From JASHSH01 sp036490215 (GTDB taxonomy: Bacteria; Pseudomonadota; Alphaproteobacteria; Rhodospirillales; Magnetospirillaceae): a stretch of DNA of 64,000 nt. The stretch spans positions 1 through 64,000 of the forward strand of contig DASXEH010000026.1 in assembly GCA_036490215.1 (NCBI GenBank), given 5' to 3'. The first letter of the stretch is position 1; each line of letters starts with the position of its first letter. Below the pieces are notes generated by a model that was not told the DNA's origin, ran no database searches, and saw nothing but the letters and a program-made list of their open reading frames with translations. A program made the translations under genes and the position numbers. Below are positions 33,647 through 42,124 of the stretch, piece after piece.

Positions 33647-35674
33647 ATGAACGCAGAAGCACTCGCCAGTACCCTCAAGCTTGCGCAGGACCGGGGGCTG
33701 AGCGTTGCCGACTTGTTGGCTGTGGCGGAACGTCTGACCAAGACGGGCCAGGCGCAGCAAGTCCAGGACCTTTACAAGATCTGGCTCGAGCACAACGGCG
33801 ACAATCCGCTGGCCCATGCCATCTGGTTCAACTACGGCGTGATGCTGAGCTCGGCCAACGATCTGCAAGGGGCCAAGACAGCGCTCAGCGAAGCTCTGAA
33901 GGTCAAACCCGACTTTCTGCCGCCGCAGATCAATCTCGGTCTTGTCCTGCATCGCCTCGGCACGCCGGTCGAGGCGCTGGCCCAGTGGTATGAAGTCGTC
34001 AACAAGCTGGCGATCGTGAGCCGTGATTCGATCAGCTATAAGACGACGGCGTACAAGCATATCGGCCGCGTCCTCGAAGAAGCGCGGATCGACGGCAATG
34101 CCGAAGACGTCTTGCGCCAGAGCCTCGATCTCGAACCCGATCAGCGCGACGTGCTCGAGCACTACATCATGCTGCGCCAGAAGCAGTGCAAATGGCCGAT
34201 CATCCTGCCGGCCGCGTCGACGTCGCGGCAGCATCTGCTCGACAACATTTCGGCACTGTCGCTCGCGTCCTACAGCGACGATCCGATGTTGCAGTTCGCC
34301 AATGCGGCGATCTATGCAAAGAAGTTGATCGGCTATCCCAAGACGTCTTTCGTCGAAAAGGCCGACGCGCAGGCGCGGGCGAAGAAGGATGGCCGTTTGA
34401 AGATCGGCTATCTGTCATCGGATATGCGCGAACACGCAATCGGCTTCCTGACGGCCGAGATGTTCGAACTGCATGACCGCAAGAAGGTCGAGGTGTTCCT
34501 CTATTACTGCGGCATCGCGCATGAAGATCCGATCAAGGCGCGCATCCGCGGCTCGGTCGAACATTGGCTCGACATCTCGGGCCTGAGCGACGAGGTCGCG
34601 GCCCAGCGCATGCTCGATGACGGGATCGACATTCTGGTCGATGTGAACGGCAACACCTTGAGCGCGCGCATGAAGATCATGCCGCTGCGGCCGGCGCCGA
34701 TCATCGTCAATTGGCTGGGTTTCCCGGGCACCACCGGCACCGGCTATCACAACTATATCGTCGCCGACGATTTCATCGTCCCGCCCGGTTCCGAGATTTT
34801 CTATTCGGAGAAGGTGATGCGGCTGCCGTGCTATCAGCCCAACGATCGCAAGCGCAACGTGTCGTCGGTTCAGCCGACGCGGCAGGAGGCCGGCCTTCCC
34901 GAGAAGGCGATGGTCTATTGCTGTTTCAACGGCACGCAAAAGATCACGCCCCATGTCTGGGGCCGCTGGATGTCGATCCTGAAGCAAGTGCCCGACAGCG
35001 TGTTGTGGTTGCTGGAAAGCGTCGAGGGCGTTCGGGCGCAGCTGCGCGAATTGGCGAAGGAACAGGGCGTTGCCGCCGAGCGCATTTTCTTCGCGCCGCG
35101 CAAGCACGTCTCGGAGCATCTCGCCCGCTATCCCTTGGCCGACCTCTTCCTCGACACCTCGCCCTACGGCGCGCACACCACGTCGTCGGACGCGTTGTGG
35201 ATGGGGGTGCCGGTGCTGACCTTGCCCGGCCGCAGCTTCGCCTCGCGCGTGTGCGGCAGCCTGGTCAAATCCGCCGGGCTCGACGAATTGATCTGCACCA
35301 CGCCGGAGCAATACGTGGCGCTGGCCGTCGAACTCGGGAAAGACCGGAAGAAGCTTGCCGATCTCCGCGCCAAGCTGAAAGCCAATCGCGACAAATGCGT
35401 TCTGTTCGATACACCGCTGCTGACGTCGCGGCTCGAGGCGCTGTATGCCGAGATGTGGAAAGAGTTCAAGGCGGGCAAACTGCCGCGTCCGGATCTGTCG
35501 AATATCGAGATCTACAACGATATCGGCGTCGAGATTGACCGCGACGATGTCGAGCTGCTGACCGTTCCCAATTATCTCGATCTCTATCGCCAGGCCTTGG
35601 CGGCCAAGGATCGGGAGTGCTTCATTCCGCCGGACAAGCGACTCTGGCCGGCGACTTCAAAGGCGAAGCGTTAG
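33647..35674 (+). CDS. TPR-containing GT41 glycosyltransferase (O-GlcNAc transferase/SPINDLY-like)
   Basis: The 675-residue soluble protein has an N-terminal TPR-like helical region (about 20-190; e.g. DLQGAKTALSEALKVKPDFL and a following NLGLVLHRLGTPVEAL) and a C-terminal GT41 catalytic region (about 246-640). Family landmarks are KIGYLSSDMREHAIGFL near 250, NWLGFPGTTG, CCFNGTQKITP near 428-438 with the conserved Lys, and GAHTTSSDALWMGVPVLTLPG near 508. GT41 enzymes attach sugars from nucleotide donors to Ser/Thr (OGT) or, in the HMW1C branch, Asn of cytoplasmic proteins. The TPR-OGT layout and a Thr/Ser-dominated neighbour make the giant protein the natural candidate acceptor (inference). 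GAGATAGG precedes the ATG. It ends overlapping the convergent HddC-like gene by four bases. Confidence 0.9.
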   Translation: MNAEALASTLKLAQDRGLSVADLLAVAERLTKTGQAQQVQDLYKIWLEHNGDNPLAHAIWFNYGVMLSSANDLQGAKTALSEALKVKPDFLPPQINLGLVLHRLGTPVEALAQWYEVVNKLAIVSRDSISYKTTAYKHIGRVLEEARIDGNAEDVLRQSLDLEPDQRDVLEHYIMLRQKQCKWPIILPAASTSRQHLLDNISALSLASYSDDPMLQFANAAIYAKKLIGYPKTSFVEKADAQARAKKDGRLKIGYLSSDMREHAIGFLTAEMFELHDRKKVEVFLYYCGIAHEDPIKARIRGSVEHWLDISGLSDEVAAQRMLDDGIDILVDVNGNTLSARMKIMPLRPAPIIVNWLGFPGTTGTGYHNYIVADDFIVPPGSEIFYSEKVMRLPCYQPNDRKRNVSSVQPTRQEAGLPEKAMVYCCFNGTQKITPHVWGRWMSILKQVPDSVLWLLESVEGVRAQLRELAKEQGVAAERIFFAPRKHVSEHLARYPLADLFLDTSPYGAHTTSSDALWMGVPVLTLPGRSFASRVCGSLVKSAGLDELICTTPEQYVALAVELGKDRKKLADLRAKLKANRDKCVLFDTPLLTSRLEALYAEMWKEFKAGKLPRPDLSNIEIYNDIGVEIDRDDVELLTVPNYLDLYRQALAAKDRECFIPPDKRLWPATSKAKR

Positions 35675-36420
35675 CGCGATCCGCCGGCGCCGAACACGCG
35701 GCGAACGAAGTCTTCGGCTTGGGTGACCGATTGCGGCGTGCCGATATCCAGGAACGGCCGATCGCTGGTGGCCACGGCTAGGCGCGCGCCCTGAGCCAGC
35801 AGGGCGGGGAAGATATCCGTCTCCATGCTCAGGGATCGGTCGGTGGGAAAGCGTTCAAGCAATGCGCGCTTGAACAGATAGACGCCGCCATTGATCAGCC
35901 CGGAGCCGGGGCGCTTCTCGAAAAAGCCGCGCAACAAGCCTTGGTCGTCGGCATCTAAAGACCCATAGCGGCTGGTGTCAGCCATGGGCAGGCCGACAAT
36001 GGCCCCATCCAGCGTGCCGGCGCCGGCGCGCTCCAAAACAGGCCGAAGATCGGCGTGGACCAGGGAATCACCATTGGCGACCAGGATCCAGGGGCCACAG
36101 AGGTCGAGACAGGCCCGCACGGCGCCGCCGGTGCCCAGCGGGGCCGGTTCGGCCGCCGTCCGGAGCTGGACGCCCGGCCAGGCCTTCCGCTCGTCCTGGG
36201 CCCAATTTTCGATCGCCGCGGCCATATGGCCGATCGAATAGACGATATCGCCGATCCCGTTCTCGACCAGCCAGGCCGTGACCCAATGCAGGAACGGCTG
36301 GCCGGCTGCCGGAATCATCGGCTTGGGCATATCGGGGTAGAGCTGGGCGATGCGGGTGCCCTTGCCGCCGGCGAGGACCACGGCAGTGACGCCGGCGGCG
36401 GCGTTGCGCCCGGATACCAT
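35671..36420 (-). CDS. Sugar-1-phosphate nucleotidyltransferase, HddC-like
   Basis: The 249-residue cytoplasmic enzyme of the NTP_transferase fold has LAGGKGTR at residues 16-23, MPKPMIP, PLGTGGA, ANGDSLVHAD, RYGSL, FEKRPGSGLINGGVYLF and DIGTPQSV. The last four match the pattern of D-glycero-alpha-D-manno-heptose-1-phosphate guanylyltransferase (HddC) more than RmlA or GalU (from memory of that family). The likely reaction is heptose-1-P + GTP to GDP-heptose + PPi; hexose substrates remain possible. The ATG shares its A with the upstream epimerase stop (TGATG), so the two are coupled. It is the last gene of a four-gene minus-strand operon. Confidence 0.8.
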   Translation of the reverse strand: MVSGRNAAAGVTAVVLAGGKGTRIAQLYPDMPKPMIPAAGQPFLHWVTAWLVENGIGDIVYSIGHMAAAIENWAQDERKAWPGVQLRTAAEPAPLGTGGAVRACLDLCGPWILVANGDSLVHADLRPVLERAGAGTLDGAIVGLPMADTSRYGSLDADDQGLLRGFFEKRPGSGLINGGVYLFKRALLERFPTDRSLSMETDIFPALLAQGARLAVATSDRPFLDIGTPQSVTQAEDFVRRVFGAGGSR

Positions 36421-37397
36421 CACGGCCGCGGCGCGTTGAATTCCTTGCGATACCACTCGATCGTCTTGGTGAAGCCGTCCTCGAGCGAGGTCTTCGCTTC
36501 CCAGCCGAGATGGGACTTGGCGAAGCTGGTATCGAAGATGCGCTTGCCGATCGTGCGCGGCTTGGTCGGGTCGTATTCGACACGGGCGTCGGTGTAGCGA
36601 TCGACCTTGAGCGCGGTATTCAGGATGTCCTTCACCGAATGGGCCGTGCCCGAGGCGATGTTGACGGTGAGGAACTGATCCGGCTTGGCGAAGGCCAGGA
36701 ACACGCCGTCGAGGAAGTCTTCGATGAAGATCAGATCGCGAACATCGGTGCCGTCGCCCCAGACCTGGATCGGCTGATGGCGCTCGATCACACGGCGGAT
36801 CTGTGCGGCCGTCACATGCGACTTGGCGAAATCGAATTTGTCGCCCGGGCCGTAGACATTGGACGGGCGAATCACGACGGTCGACATCGGGCGGTTGGTG
36901 ATCTTCTCCGCATAGGTGCGGCACATGATCTCGGAATAGCGTTTCATCCAGCCGACCGGGTAGTAGACCGGCGGCGGATCGCCCTTGAACATGTCCTCTT
37001 CCTTGAGGCGATGGTCTTCGCCGAGGTCCGGATAGGCGGCGCCGCTCGAGAAGAACAGGAACTTCTTCACGCCGGCGCGATGGGCCGCCTCAAGGATGCG
37101 CGCGTTCATCGACACGTTGGGCGTGACATGGACCAGCGGTGTGGTGGCCATGACCGCGGCGCCGGCTGTGTTGGCCGAGCACATGAAGACGAAGTCGACG
37201 CCTTCGGTCGCCTTGGCGCAGTCGGCATAGTCTTCGAAATTCGCGGCCATCCAGGTGAGGCCGGGCAATTGGTAGTTGGGCTGGCGCGCGTAATGCGTGC
37301 CGCGCACCTTGGCGCCTTGGGCCAGCAGGCGCTTGGTGATCGACGAGCCGAGAAAGCCGGTAGCGCCGGCAACGAGAACGGTTTGGTCCTTGAACAT
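36420..37397 (-). CDS. NAD(P)-dependent sugar epimerase/reductase (extended SDR, GDP-fucose-synthase-like)
   Basis: 325 residues. The Rossmann motif GATGFLGS is near residue 12, followed by FFSSGAAYP, the GWMKR segment near 150, VVIRPSNVYGPGDKFD and VWGDGTDVRDLIFIEDF. This profile suits the WcaG/Fcl group, which epimerises and reduces 4-keto-6-deoxy nucleotide sugars. The Tyr of the usual YxxxK is missing: the residue four before Lys is Val (YPVGWMK). ATG 37397 was chosen because it lies directly before the Rossmann strand and overlaps the RmlC-like stop (TAATG). The two other SDRs in this window share the same substitution. Confidence 0.85.
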   Translation of the reverse strand: MFKDQTVLVAGATGFLGSSITKRLLAQGAKVRGTHYARQPNYQLPGLTWMAANFEDYADCAKATEGVDFVFMCSANTAGAAVMATTPLVHVTPNVSMNARILEAAHRAGVKKFLFFSSGAAYPDLGEDHRLKEEDMFKGDPPPVYYPVGWMKRYSEIMCRTYAEKITNRPMSTVVIRPSNVYGPGDKFDFAKSHVTAAQIRRVIERHQPIQVWGDGTDVRDLIFIEDFLDGVFLAFAKPDQFLTVNIASGTAHSVKDILNTALKVDRYTDARVEYDPTKPRTIGKRIFDTSFAKSHLGWEAKTSLEDGFTKTIEWYRKEFNAPRP

Positions 37398-37918
37398 TAT
37401 TCGAGTCCTTGATCGCGGCGCGAGACGATGGGGTTTTCGACCGGCCACCAGAATTTATAGGCGGGATCGTTCCAGAGGATGGTGAACTGCGAGGGCCGAT
37501 CGTATTCGGTGTTCTGCTTGTAGTGGAAAACGGCCGTGTCGCTGAGAACCAGATGGCCGTTGCCGTGTTTCGGGGGGATGAGAACCTGATGACGGTTCTT
37601 GTCCGACAGCGTGAACGATGTCCACTGCTTATAGTGCGGCGAGGCCGGGTCGTTGTTGACGACGACCAGATAGAATTTGCCATAGAGACAGGAGATCAGC
37701 TTCCAGGTCTTGCCGTCGCCATGCAAACCGCGCAGCACATGGCGGCTGGACACAGAAATGTCATCCTGCAGGAAATCGACCGTGATGCCCGCCGCCTGAA
37801 AGATCGGGCGGTTGTAGATTTCGACGTATTCGCCGCGGAAATCCTCGAAATTGGTTGGCGGCTTGATCAGGAGCACGCCATCCAGGGCGGTTTTGGTTAC
37901 GTCCAATTTATCGGACAT
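37397..37918 (-). CDS. RmlC-type nucleotide-sugar 3,5-epimerase (cupin)
   Basis: The 173-residue jelly-roll protein carries FEDFRGEYVEIYNRPIF, HVLRGLHGDGKTWKL with the catalytic-type His, YLVVVNND and the Tyr/Asp pair in HYKQNTEYD and WNDP. RmlC enzymes epimerise C3 and C5 of 4-keto-6-deoxy sugars. The GLHGD variant instead of GLHYQ, and the HddC-like neighbour, suggest a GDP-linked rather than dTDP-linked substrate (inference). Its start overlaps the Nudix gene end by 11 bases and its stop overlaps the next start by one base. Confidence 0.85.
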   Translation of the reverse strand: MSDKLDVTKTALDGVLLIKPPTNFEDFRGEYVEIYNRPIFQAAGITVDFLQDDISVSSRHVLRGLHGDGKTWKLISCLYGKFYLVVVNNDPASPHYKQWTSFTLSDKNRHQVLIPPKHGNGHLVLSDTAVFHYKQNTEYDRPSQFTILWNDPAYKFWWPVENPIVSRRDQGLE

Positions 37919-38507
37919 CTTGGTTTTTCCTTTCTGCGTAATCCAGCGCGCGCTCGCGGATAAGGTCGATCGGGTCCCGCAACAAGTCTACGTCGAGTTT
38001 GGCAAGGGCAAGACCGACCAGCGACAAGGCGGTCGCCTGTTCGATCATATCGATTTCGACCTGATCCTTGAGCCAGGCTCGCTCGACGATCGCCAATTCG
38101 ATCCCGGCTTCAATCACCGCGCCATCCGATGGGCGGGCGTTAAAACCCAAGATGAAATGCTCGGTATGCGTATTCCGGCTGAGATGCAATCTGGCGGGGC
38201 CCAATTCCACGAGATCAGAGCAAGTGTGGCCGGTTTCTTCCAATATTTCGCGTTCGGCCGCCTGATCGGCATGTTCGCCATCTTCTATCGCACCTGCGGG
38301 TATTTCCAAAGTGGTCAGGTTAAGGATGGGGCGGTGCTGGCGGACCATTAAAATTTCGCCCTCGGGCGTGAAGGGCATGCAAATGACGCCATCCGGACCG
38401 GTTAGCCGGTAATATGGCATCTCACCTTGCCGTTCGAGAATGCTCTCCTCGATCTCGAACCAAGGCGTCGAAAAAACGGTTCGGAACGAATATGGCTTTT
38501 CAGACAT
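37908..38507 (-). CDS. Nudix hydrolase (ADP-ribose/nucleotide-sugar pyrophosphatase type)
   Basis: The 199-residue enzyme has an intact Nudix box, GAIEDGEHADQAAEREILEE followed by TG, which fits GX5EX7REUXEEXGU. Upstream PAGAIEDGE and the strand GVICMPFTPEGEILMVRQHRP resemble ADP-ribose pyrophosphatases. In a sugar-nucleotide operon it may clear unwanted nucleotide sugars or dead-end intermediates. It is the first gene of the four-gene minus-strand operon and diverges from the PhyH gene across 122 bases. Confidence 0.85.
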   Translation of the reverse strand: MSEKPYSFRTVFSTPWFEIEESILERQGEMPYYRLTGPDGVICMPFTPEGEILMVRQHRPILNLTTLEIPAGAIEDGEHADQAAEREILEETGHTCSDLVELGPARLHLSRNTHTEHFILGFNARPSDGAVIEAGIELAIVERAWLKDQVEIDMIEQATALSLVGLALAKLDVDLLRDPIDLIRERALDYAERKNQDVR

Positions 38508-38571
38508 CTTTAGTCCTCGTTCACCCTTGTTGAGGTAGGGTGGCCCGTTATGGCGCGCGGGCGTTATGGCA

Positions 38572-38600
38572 TTGACCTTAAACAGTTAAATTCGTATCTG
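38572..38600 (+). promoter_or_regulatory. Weak candidate promoter before the PhyH gene
   Basis: TTGACC (38572-38577) is followed 17 bases later by TATCTG (38595-38600), 30 bases before the PhyH ATG. The -35 is good (5/6) and the -10 poor (3/6). The local AT-rich stretch supports a promoter but no more can be said. Confidence 0.3.
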
Positions 38601-38629
38601 TTACCACCGGTATGACAAGGAGACACGAA

Positions 38630-39343
38630 ATGGTTGGCTTGAGCAAGGCAGCCGAAGCCGGCTATGAGCGCGACGGTTTCGCGATTGTGGAAGGTCTCTT
38701 TTCTGCTGACGAATGCCAGCGCATTTGTCAGCTCGGTGAGACATTGGAGAGCTTCCGCTCCGGTAAGTTGACCCCGGCGATGAATCCTCACCGCGAGCGC
38801 CCCGAGTTGTTGGAGACGATGGGCGACGGACGGTTGATGGCGTGCATGGAGCAGCTGGTCGGCGGCACGCCAATGGGTTTGCAGACGCAATACTTTTATG
38901 GCCGGCCCGGCACTCCCGGCTTCGCTCGCCATCAGGACAATTACTATGTAGAGGCGGACCGGGAATCATTCGCCTCGGCTTGGCTGGCGCTCGATGACGT
39001 CGAGATCATCAATGGTGCTCTTGTGCTGTATCCCGGGTCTCATCGCGAGCCGATTTTGGACGTTCGTGCGATCCCGCAGCTATCGACGTTTGGCCAAGAT
39101 CCAAATGCCAACAAGCAGGAGTGCGTCTTGCCGGAAACCTATCCGTCGATCGATGTTCCCGTAAAGCGGGGGACGGTCGTTTTTATTCATGGGCATGTGG
39201 CGCATAGCTCACACGACAACAAAAGTGAGCGCTTCCGCCGCGTTCTGCTGATGACCTACATCAAAGAGGGCGTCGCCTATCGGGCCGGGTATACGGCTCG
39301 GCGCGAAACATTCGAACTTCGCAATTTGAAGCGTGCTTCATGA
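38630..39343 (+). CDS. Phytanoyl-CoA dioxygenase (PhyH) family Fe(II)/2-oxoglutarate oxygenase
   Basis: 237 residues of the double-stranded beta-helix oxygenase fold. The iron ligands are visible as HxD in RHQDNYY (about 101-103) and a distal His in FIHGHVAHSS (about 190), with a following Arg (RFRRVLL) suited to 2-oxoglutarate. LVLYPGSHREPIL is typical of PhyH proteins. Such enzymes hydroxylate small molecules or glycan components; the substrate is unknown. ATG 38630 was chosen over ATG 38612 because AAGGAGA lies between them, six bases before the chosen codon. The stop overlaps the FkbM start (ATGA). Confidence 0.85.
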   Translation: MVGLSKAAEAGYERDGFAIVEGLFSADECQRICQLGETLESFRSGKLTPAMNPHRERPELLETMGDGRLMACMEQLVGGTPMGLQTQYFYGRPGTPGFARHQDNYYVEADRESFASAWLALDDVEIINGALVLYPGSHREPILDVRAIPQLSTFGQDPNANKQECVLPETYPSIDVPVKRGTVVFIHGHVAHSSHDNKSERFRRVLLMTYIKEGVAYRAGYTARRETFELRNLKRAS

Positions 39344-40443
39344 AATCGGAACAGTTCGCAAATCGGATTCTGCGTCACGAAACCTTCTCGCGGTCGACCG
39401 CGGTAGCGTCGTTCAACCATTCGCCGCTTGGCCTGGTCGATGTCGGTGCGCGGGGAGATGTTGACCCGGTCCTGACGCAACTGGCTGAGGTATCCGCCGT
39501 CCTCGCTTTTGAGCCCGATGCCGAGGAGGCGAAGCGTCTCCAGGCCAAGGGCAATGGCATCTGGGCTTCTGTCGTCATCGAACCGTCGGCGCTGGCGGAC
39601 CGCGACGGCGAGGCGCGCCTCTATCTGGCGTCCGAACCCAACAACCATTCGCTGCGCCGGCCCAATCGGCTGTTCACCGATCGATACGCGATGGAGAAAT
39701 TCGTCGAGGTCGGAAGCGAGAAGCTCGCGACGACGACGTTGGATCGCATCCTTTTCGAAAAATATGCCGAACGCCCCTGGCTCGGGGAGATTTTGAAGGT
39801 CGATACGCAGGGGACCGAACTCGATGTGCTGAAAGGTGCCGAACGGACATTGCAGTCGCGGACCGCAGCGATCATCTGCGAAGTCGAGTTTGCGCCCATT
39901 TACCAGGACCAGCCTTTATTCGCGGATGTCGAGCGGTGGTTGCGTGACCGAGGGTTCGCGTTTTTCGGGTTCTCCGAGCAGCACGGGCGCTCGCGCAAGC
40001 GGCTCGACAAGACCTCCAATGGCGGCCGCGAACGCCTGCTGTGGAGCGACGCGATCTTTTTCAAGGATCCGTTGGCGACGGCGCAATCGGCCAAAGGGCA
40101 GGAACGCTTGGCCGATTGTCTCGTGGTGGCTGCGACGATGCTGGGCTTTTACGACTATGCTCTCGAAGTTGCCGAATGGTCGTCGGCCGAGCGGCCGGAC
40201 GGGCGCGCCTATTACGATGTCGTCAAAACCCTTGTCGAGGATTTGTCTCGCCTGGATCCGGAATCGGCGCGCGCCGATGTGCAAAAGCTCGCCGATGCGG
40301 TTAAGGCCGAGCCGGCTAAATCTAATGTGCTGGTCGGACAATTTGTCGATCGTCGACGCAAGCTGCACGACTATGACGATGTTCGCATGGCATCACCGTG
40401 GAGTGCGGCGCCGCAAACGCTTGGCTGGGAGCCGTCGCGATAA
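39340..40443 (+). CDS. FkbM-family methyltransferase with C-terminal extension
   Basis: 367 residues. Residues about 30-215 carry the FkbM SAM-binding pattern: LVDVGARGDVDPV, AFEPDAEEAKRL, TTTLDRIL and LKVDTQGTELDVLKGAE. The family O-methylates sugars and other small molecules. The last 150 residues are less familiar and look helical. The four-base overlap with PhyH implies joint translation and a shared substrate, perhaps a hydroxylated then methylated sugar (inference). Confidence 0.85.
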   Translation: MKSEQFANRILRHETFSRSTAVASFNHSPLGLVDVGARGDVDPVLTQLAEVSAVLAFEPDAEEAKRLQAKGNGIWASVVIEPSALADRDGEARLYLASEPNNHSLRRPNRLFTDRYAMEKFVEVGSEKLATTTLDRILFEKYAERPWLGEILKVDTQGTELDVLKGAERTLQSRTAAIICEVEFAPIYQDQPLFADVERWLRDRGFAFFGFSEQHGRSRKRLDKTSNGGRERLLWSDAIFFKDPLATAQSAKGQERLADCLVVAATMLGFYDYALEVAEWSSAERPDGRAYYDVVKTLVEDLSRLDPESARADVQKLADAVKAEPAKSNVLVGQFVDRRRKLHDYDDVRMASPWSAAPQTLGWEPSR

Positions 40444-40588
40444 GCCTTCCATCCGCCACGTCCGAGAAAGACCTTCAGGTCGGTGGAACGCACCGATCAA
40501 AGGCTCTGCACATGCCTGACGCCAAATGGAATGGTGGAATGGTCGGCCGCCGGTGCGGCAGCGTGCTCGCTTGCAGTGAGACGGTGTA

Positions 40589-41368
40589 GTGGCGACTTTC
40601 TTTACCCACCTCGAATGGCATATCGGCGACAATCTCTGGCATCTGCAATTTCTGCGGGGGCTTGCCAAGAGGTACCCCGAACACCACTTCGTTCATGCGA
40701 TGCAGTATTCATATCTGCCGCAAATGATCGAAGTGGTCTGCGACATCAGCAATATTACGCTCATCGCTCTCGAACACCGGCCAGCCGAGTCAATTAATGT
40801 ATGGCTGAGTCATGATGGATACCATGGCAAGCATCCTAATCGCTTCGACATCGTCGCAGTGTTGATCGATTTCTTTCGCGATCTCTCGGGCATGATGGGA
40901 CTCGAATCGCCTATCCATACGTCCTCAGATTTATTGTTCGACTATCCAGCCATTCAGAGAATCCGGAACAGTGATTTCGACTTCTTGGTCGTGAATTCGC
41001 TTCCGAGAAGCGGCCAGTTTCGTGGCTACGATACTGCCGGCTTCGACGATCTGATCGGGCGCCTGATCGCGCGCGGCTATTCGGTCGTCACGACTAGCCC
41101 GTCGACCCACAATGTGCCGTGCACTCATACCTCCGGATATTCGATTTCGGCGGTGGGTGGAGTGTCTCTGAACTGCAAGTGCATCGTCGGCGTGCCCAAT
41201 GGGCCGATGTGGCCTACCTTCAACGTGTGGAACCGGGATACCCTCCGGCTTCGGGTTCTTCTTCTTGATAACGGTGACAAGGTGCTGCTATCTCCGAACA
41301 CGATCCATGTCGATTCGATCGCGCAATCGATCCAGATTTTGACCGAGGGTGAGCTGCTACCGGTTTGA
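40589..41368 (+). CDS. Possible GT9-like (heptosyltransferase-like) glycosyltransferase
   Basis: 259 residues, not confidently recognised. The N-terminus, THLEWHIGDNLWHLQFLRGL then AKRYPEHHFVHA, resembles the GDxIxxxPxLRxLxxxxP opening of ADP-heptose:LPS heptosyltransferases, and a later PNGPMWPTFNVW could be part of a donor site. Conservation elsewhere is poor. The start is GTG at 40589 without a strong ribosome site. A heptosyltransferase-like protein would fit the heptose-type genes nearby. Codon use and base composition here are less GC-rich than in the ribosomal genes. Confidence 0.5.
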   Translation: MATFFTHLEWHIGDNLWHLQFLRGLAKRYPEHHFVHAMQYSYLPQMIEVVCDISNITLIALEHRPAESINVWLSHDGYHGKHPNRFDIVAVLIDFFRDLSGMMGLESPIHTSSDLLFDYPAIQRIRNSDFDFLVVNSLPRSGQFRGYDTAGFDDLIGRLIARGYSVVTTSPSTHNVPCTHTSGYSISAVGGVSLNCKCIVGVPNGPMWPTFNVWNRDTLRLRVLLLDNGDKVLLSPNTIHVDSIAQSIQILTEGELLPV

Positions 41369-41500
41369 TCGGCTTCGATTGAGTGATCATCGAAGCGCAT
41401 GTAGTTGAATATATTCGGTAATTTCCATCAATACGATTAACGACATGTTATCCACTCTGGCTCTATCAATCGGTGACTCAACGTTGCAGTTGGAGACGTC

Positions 41501-42124
41501 ATGAATTTCGCTTCCGCCGAAGAGCTGCGGGACTTCGAGACTGAGATCGTCCGTCTCTGGGAGGCAGGGGACCTGCCTTATCTGCTCCATCTCAGCGGTG
41601 GAAACGAAGACTGGCTCGTGGATTTCTTTCGCCAGGTCGATGACGGCGATTGGATTTTCAGCACGCATCGCAATCATTTTCATGCGCTGTTGTCCGGTGT
41701 GCCGGCTGCATATGTGAAGAAGATGATCTGCGAAGGGAACAGCATGTTCACCTTCGACCGGGAGCGCCACTTTCTTACGTCTTCGATATTGGCGGGCACG
41801 TGCTGCATCGCCGCTGGCGTTGCTTGGGCCCTTAAGGAAGAAGGATCCAAGAACAAAGTCTGGTGTTTCATCGGCGACGGTGGTGAAGAGGAAGGGCATT
41901 TCTACGAGGCGGTGATGATGGTGATGGGCCACAATCTGCCCTGCACGTTCGTCATCGAGGACAACAACCGGAGTGTCGATACGACGCTCGAAGAGCGCCT
42001 TCCGACAGGGTTTCGGATGTCGTGGCCGAGCTGCGTGGTTCGCCATAGCTACACGCCAACCTACCCTCATGCCGGAAGTGGCTGTAAGCATATAATTCAA
42101 TTCAAACCTTTAAGCGCCAAGTAA
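41501..42124 (+). CDS. Minimal TPP-dependent E1-alpha-like subunit
   Basis: 207 residues, much shorter than the roughly 320-400 residues of pyruvate dehydrogenase E1 alpha. The TPP/Mg motif is complete: GDGGEEEGHFYEAV, ending VIEDNN, matching GDG-x(about 26)-N-N. Upstream FSTHRNHFHALLSG and SSILAGTCCIAAGVAWALK match the E1-alpha substrate-side loop and helix. The family region after the TPP motif is nearly absent, and the protein ends soon after YPHAGSGCKHIIQF. It probably pairs with the small beta-like subunit at 42491. A carboligation on a sugar or small keto acid is more likely than a full dehydrogenase role, since there is no lipoyl E2. Confidence 0.75.
   Translation: MNFASAEELRDFETEIVRLWEAGDLPYLLHLSGGNEDWLVDFFRQVDDGDWIFSTHRNHFHALLSGVPAAYVKKMICEGNSMFTFDRERHFLTSSILAGTCCIAAGVAWALKEEGSKNKVWCFIGDGGEEEGHFYEAVMMVMGHNLPCTFVIEDNNRSVDTTLEERLPTGFRMSWPSCVVRHSYTPTYPHAGSGCKHIIQFKPLSAK

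Noticed and set aside
36420..36924. N-terminal extension of the HddC-like protein to 417 residues
   Set aside because: The extra part is an out-of-frame reading of the upstream SDR; the proper start is ATG 36420, coupled to the SDR stop.
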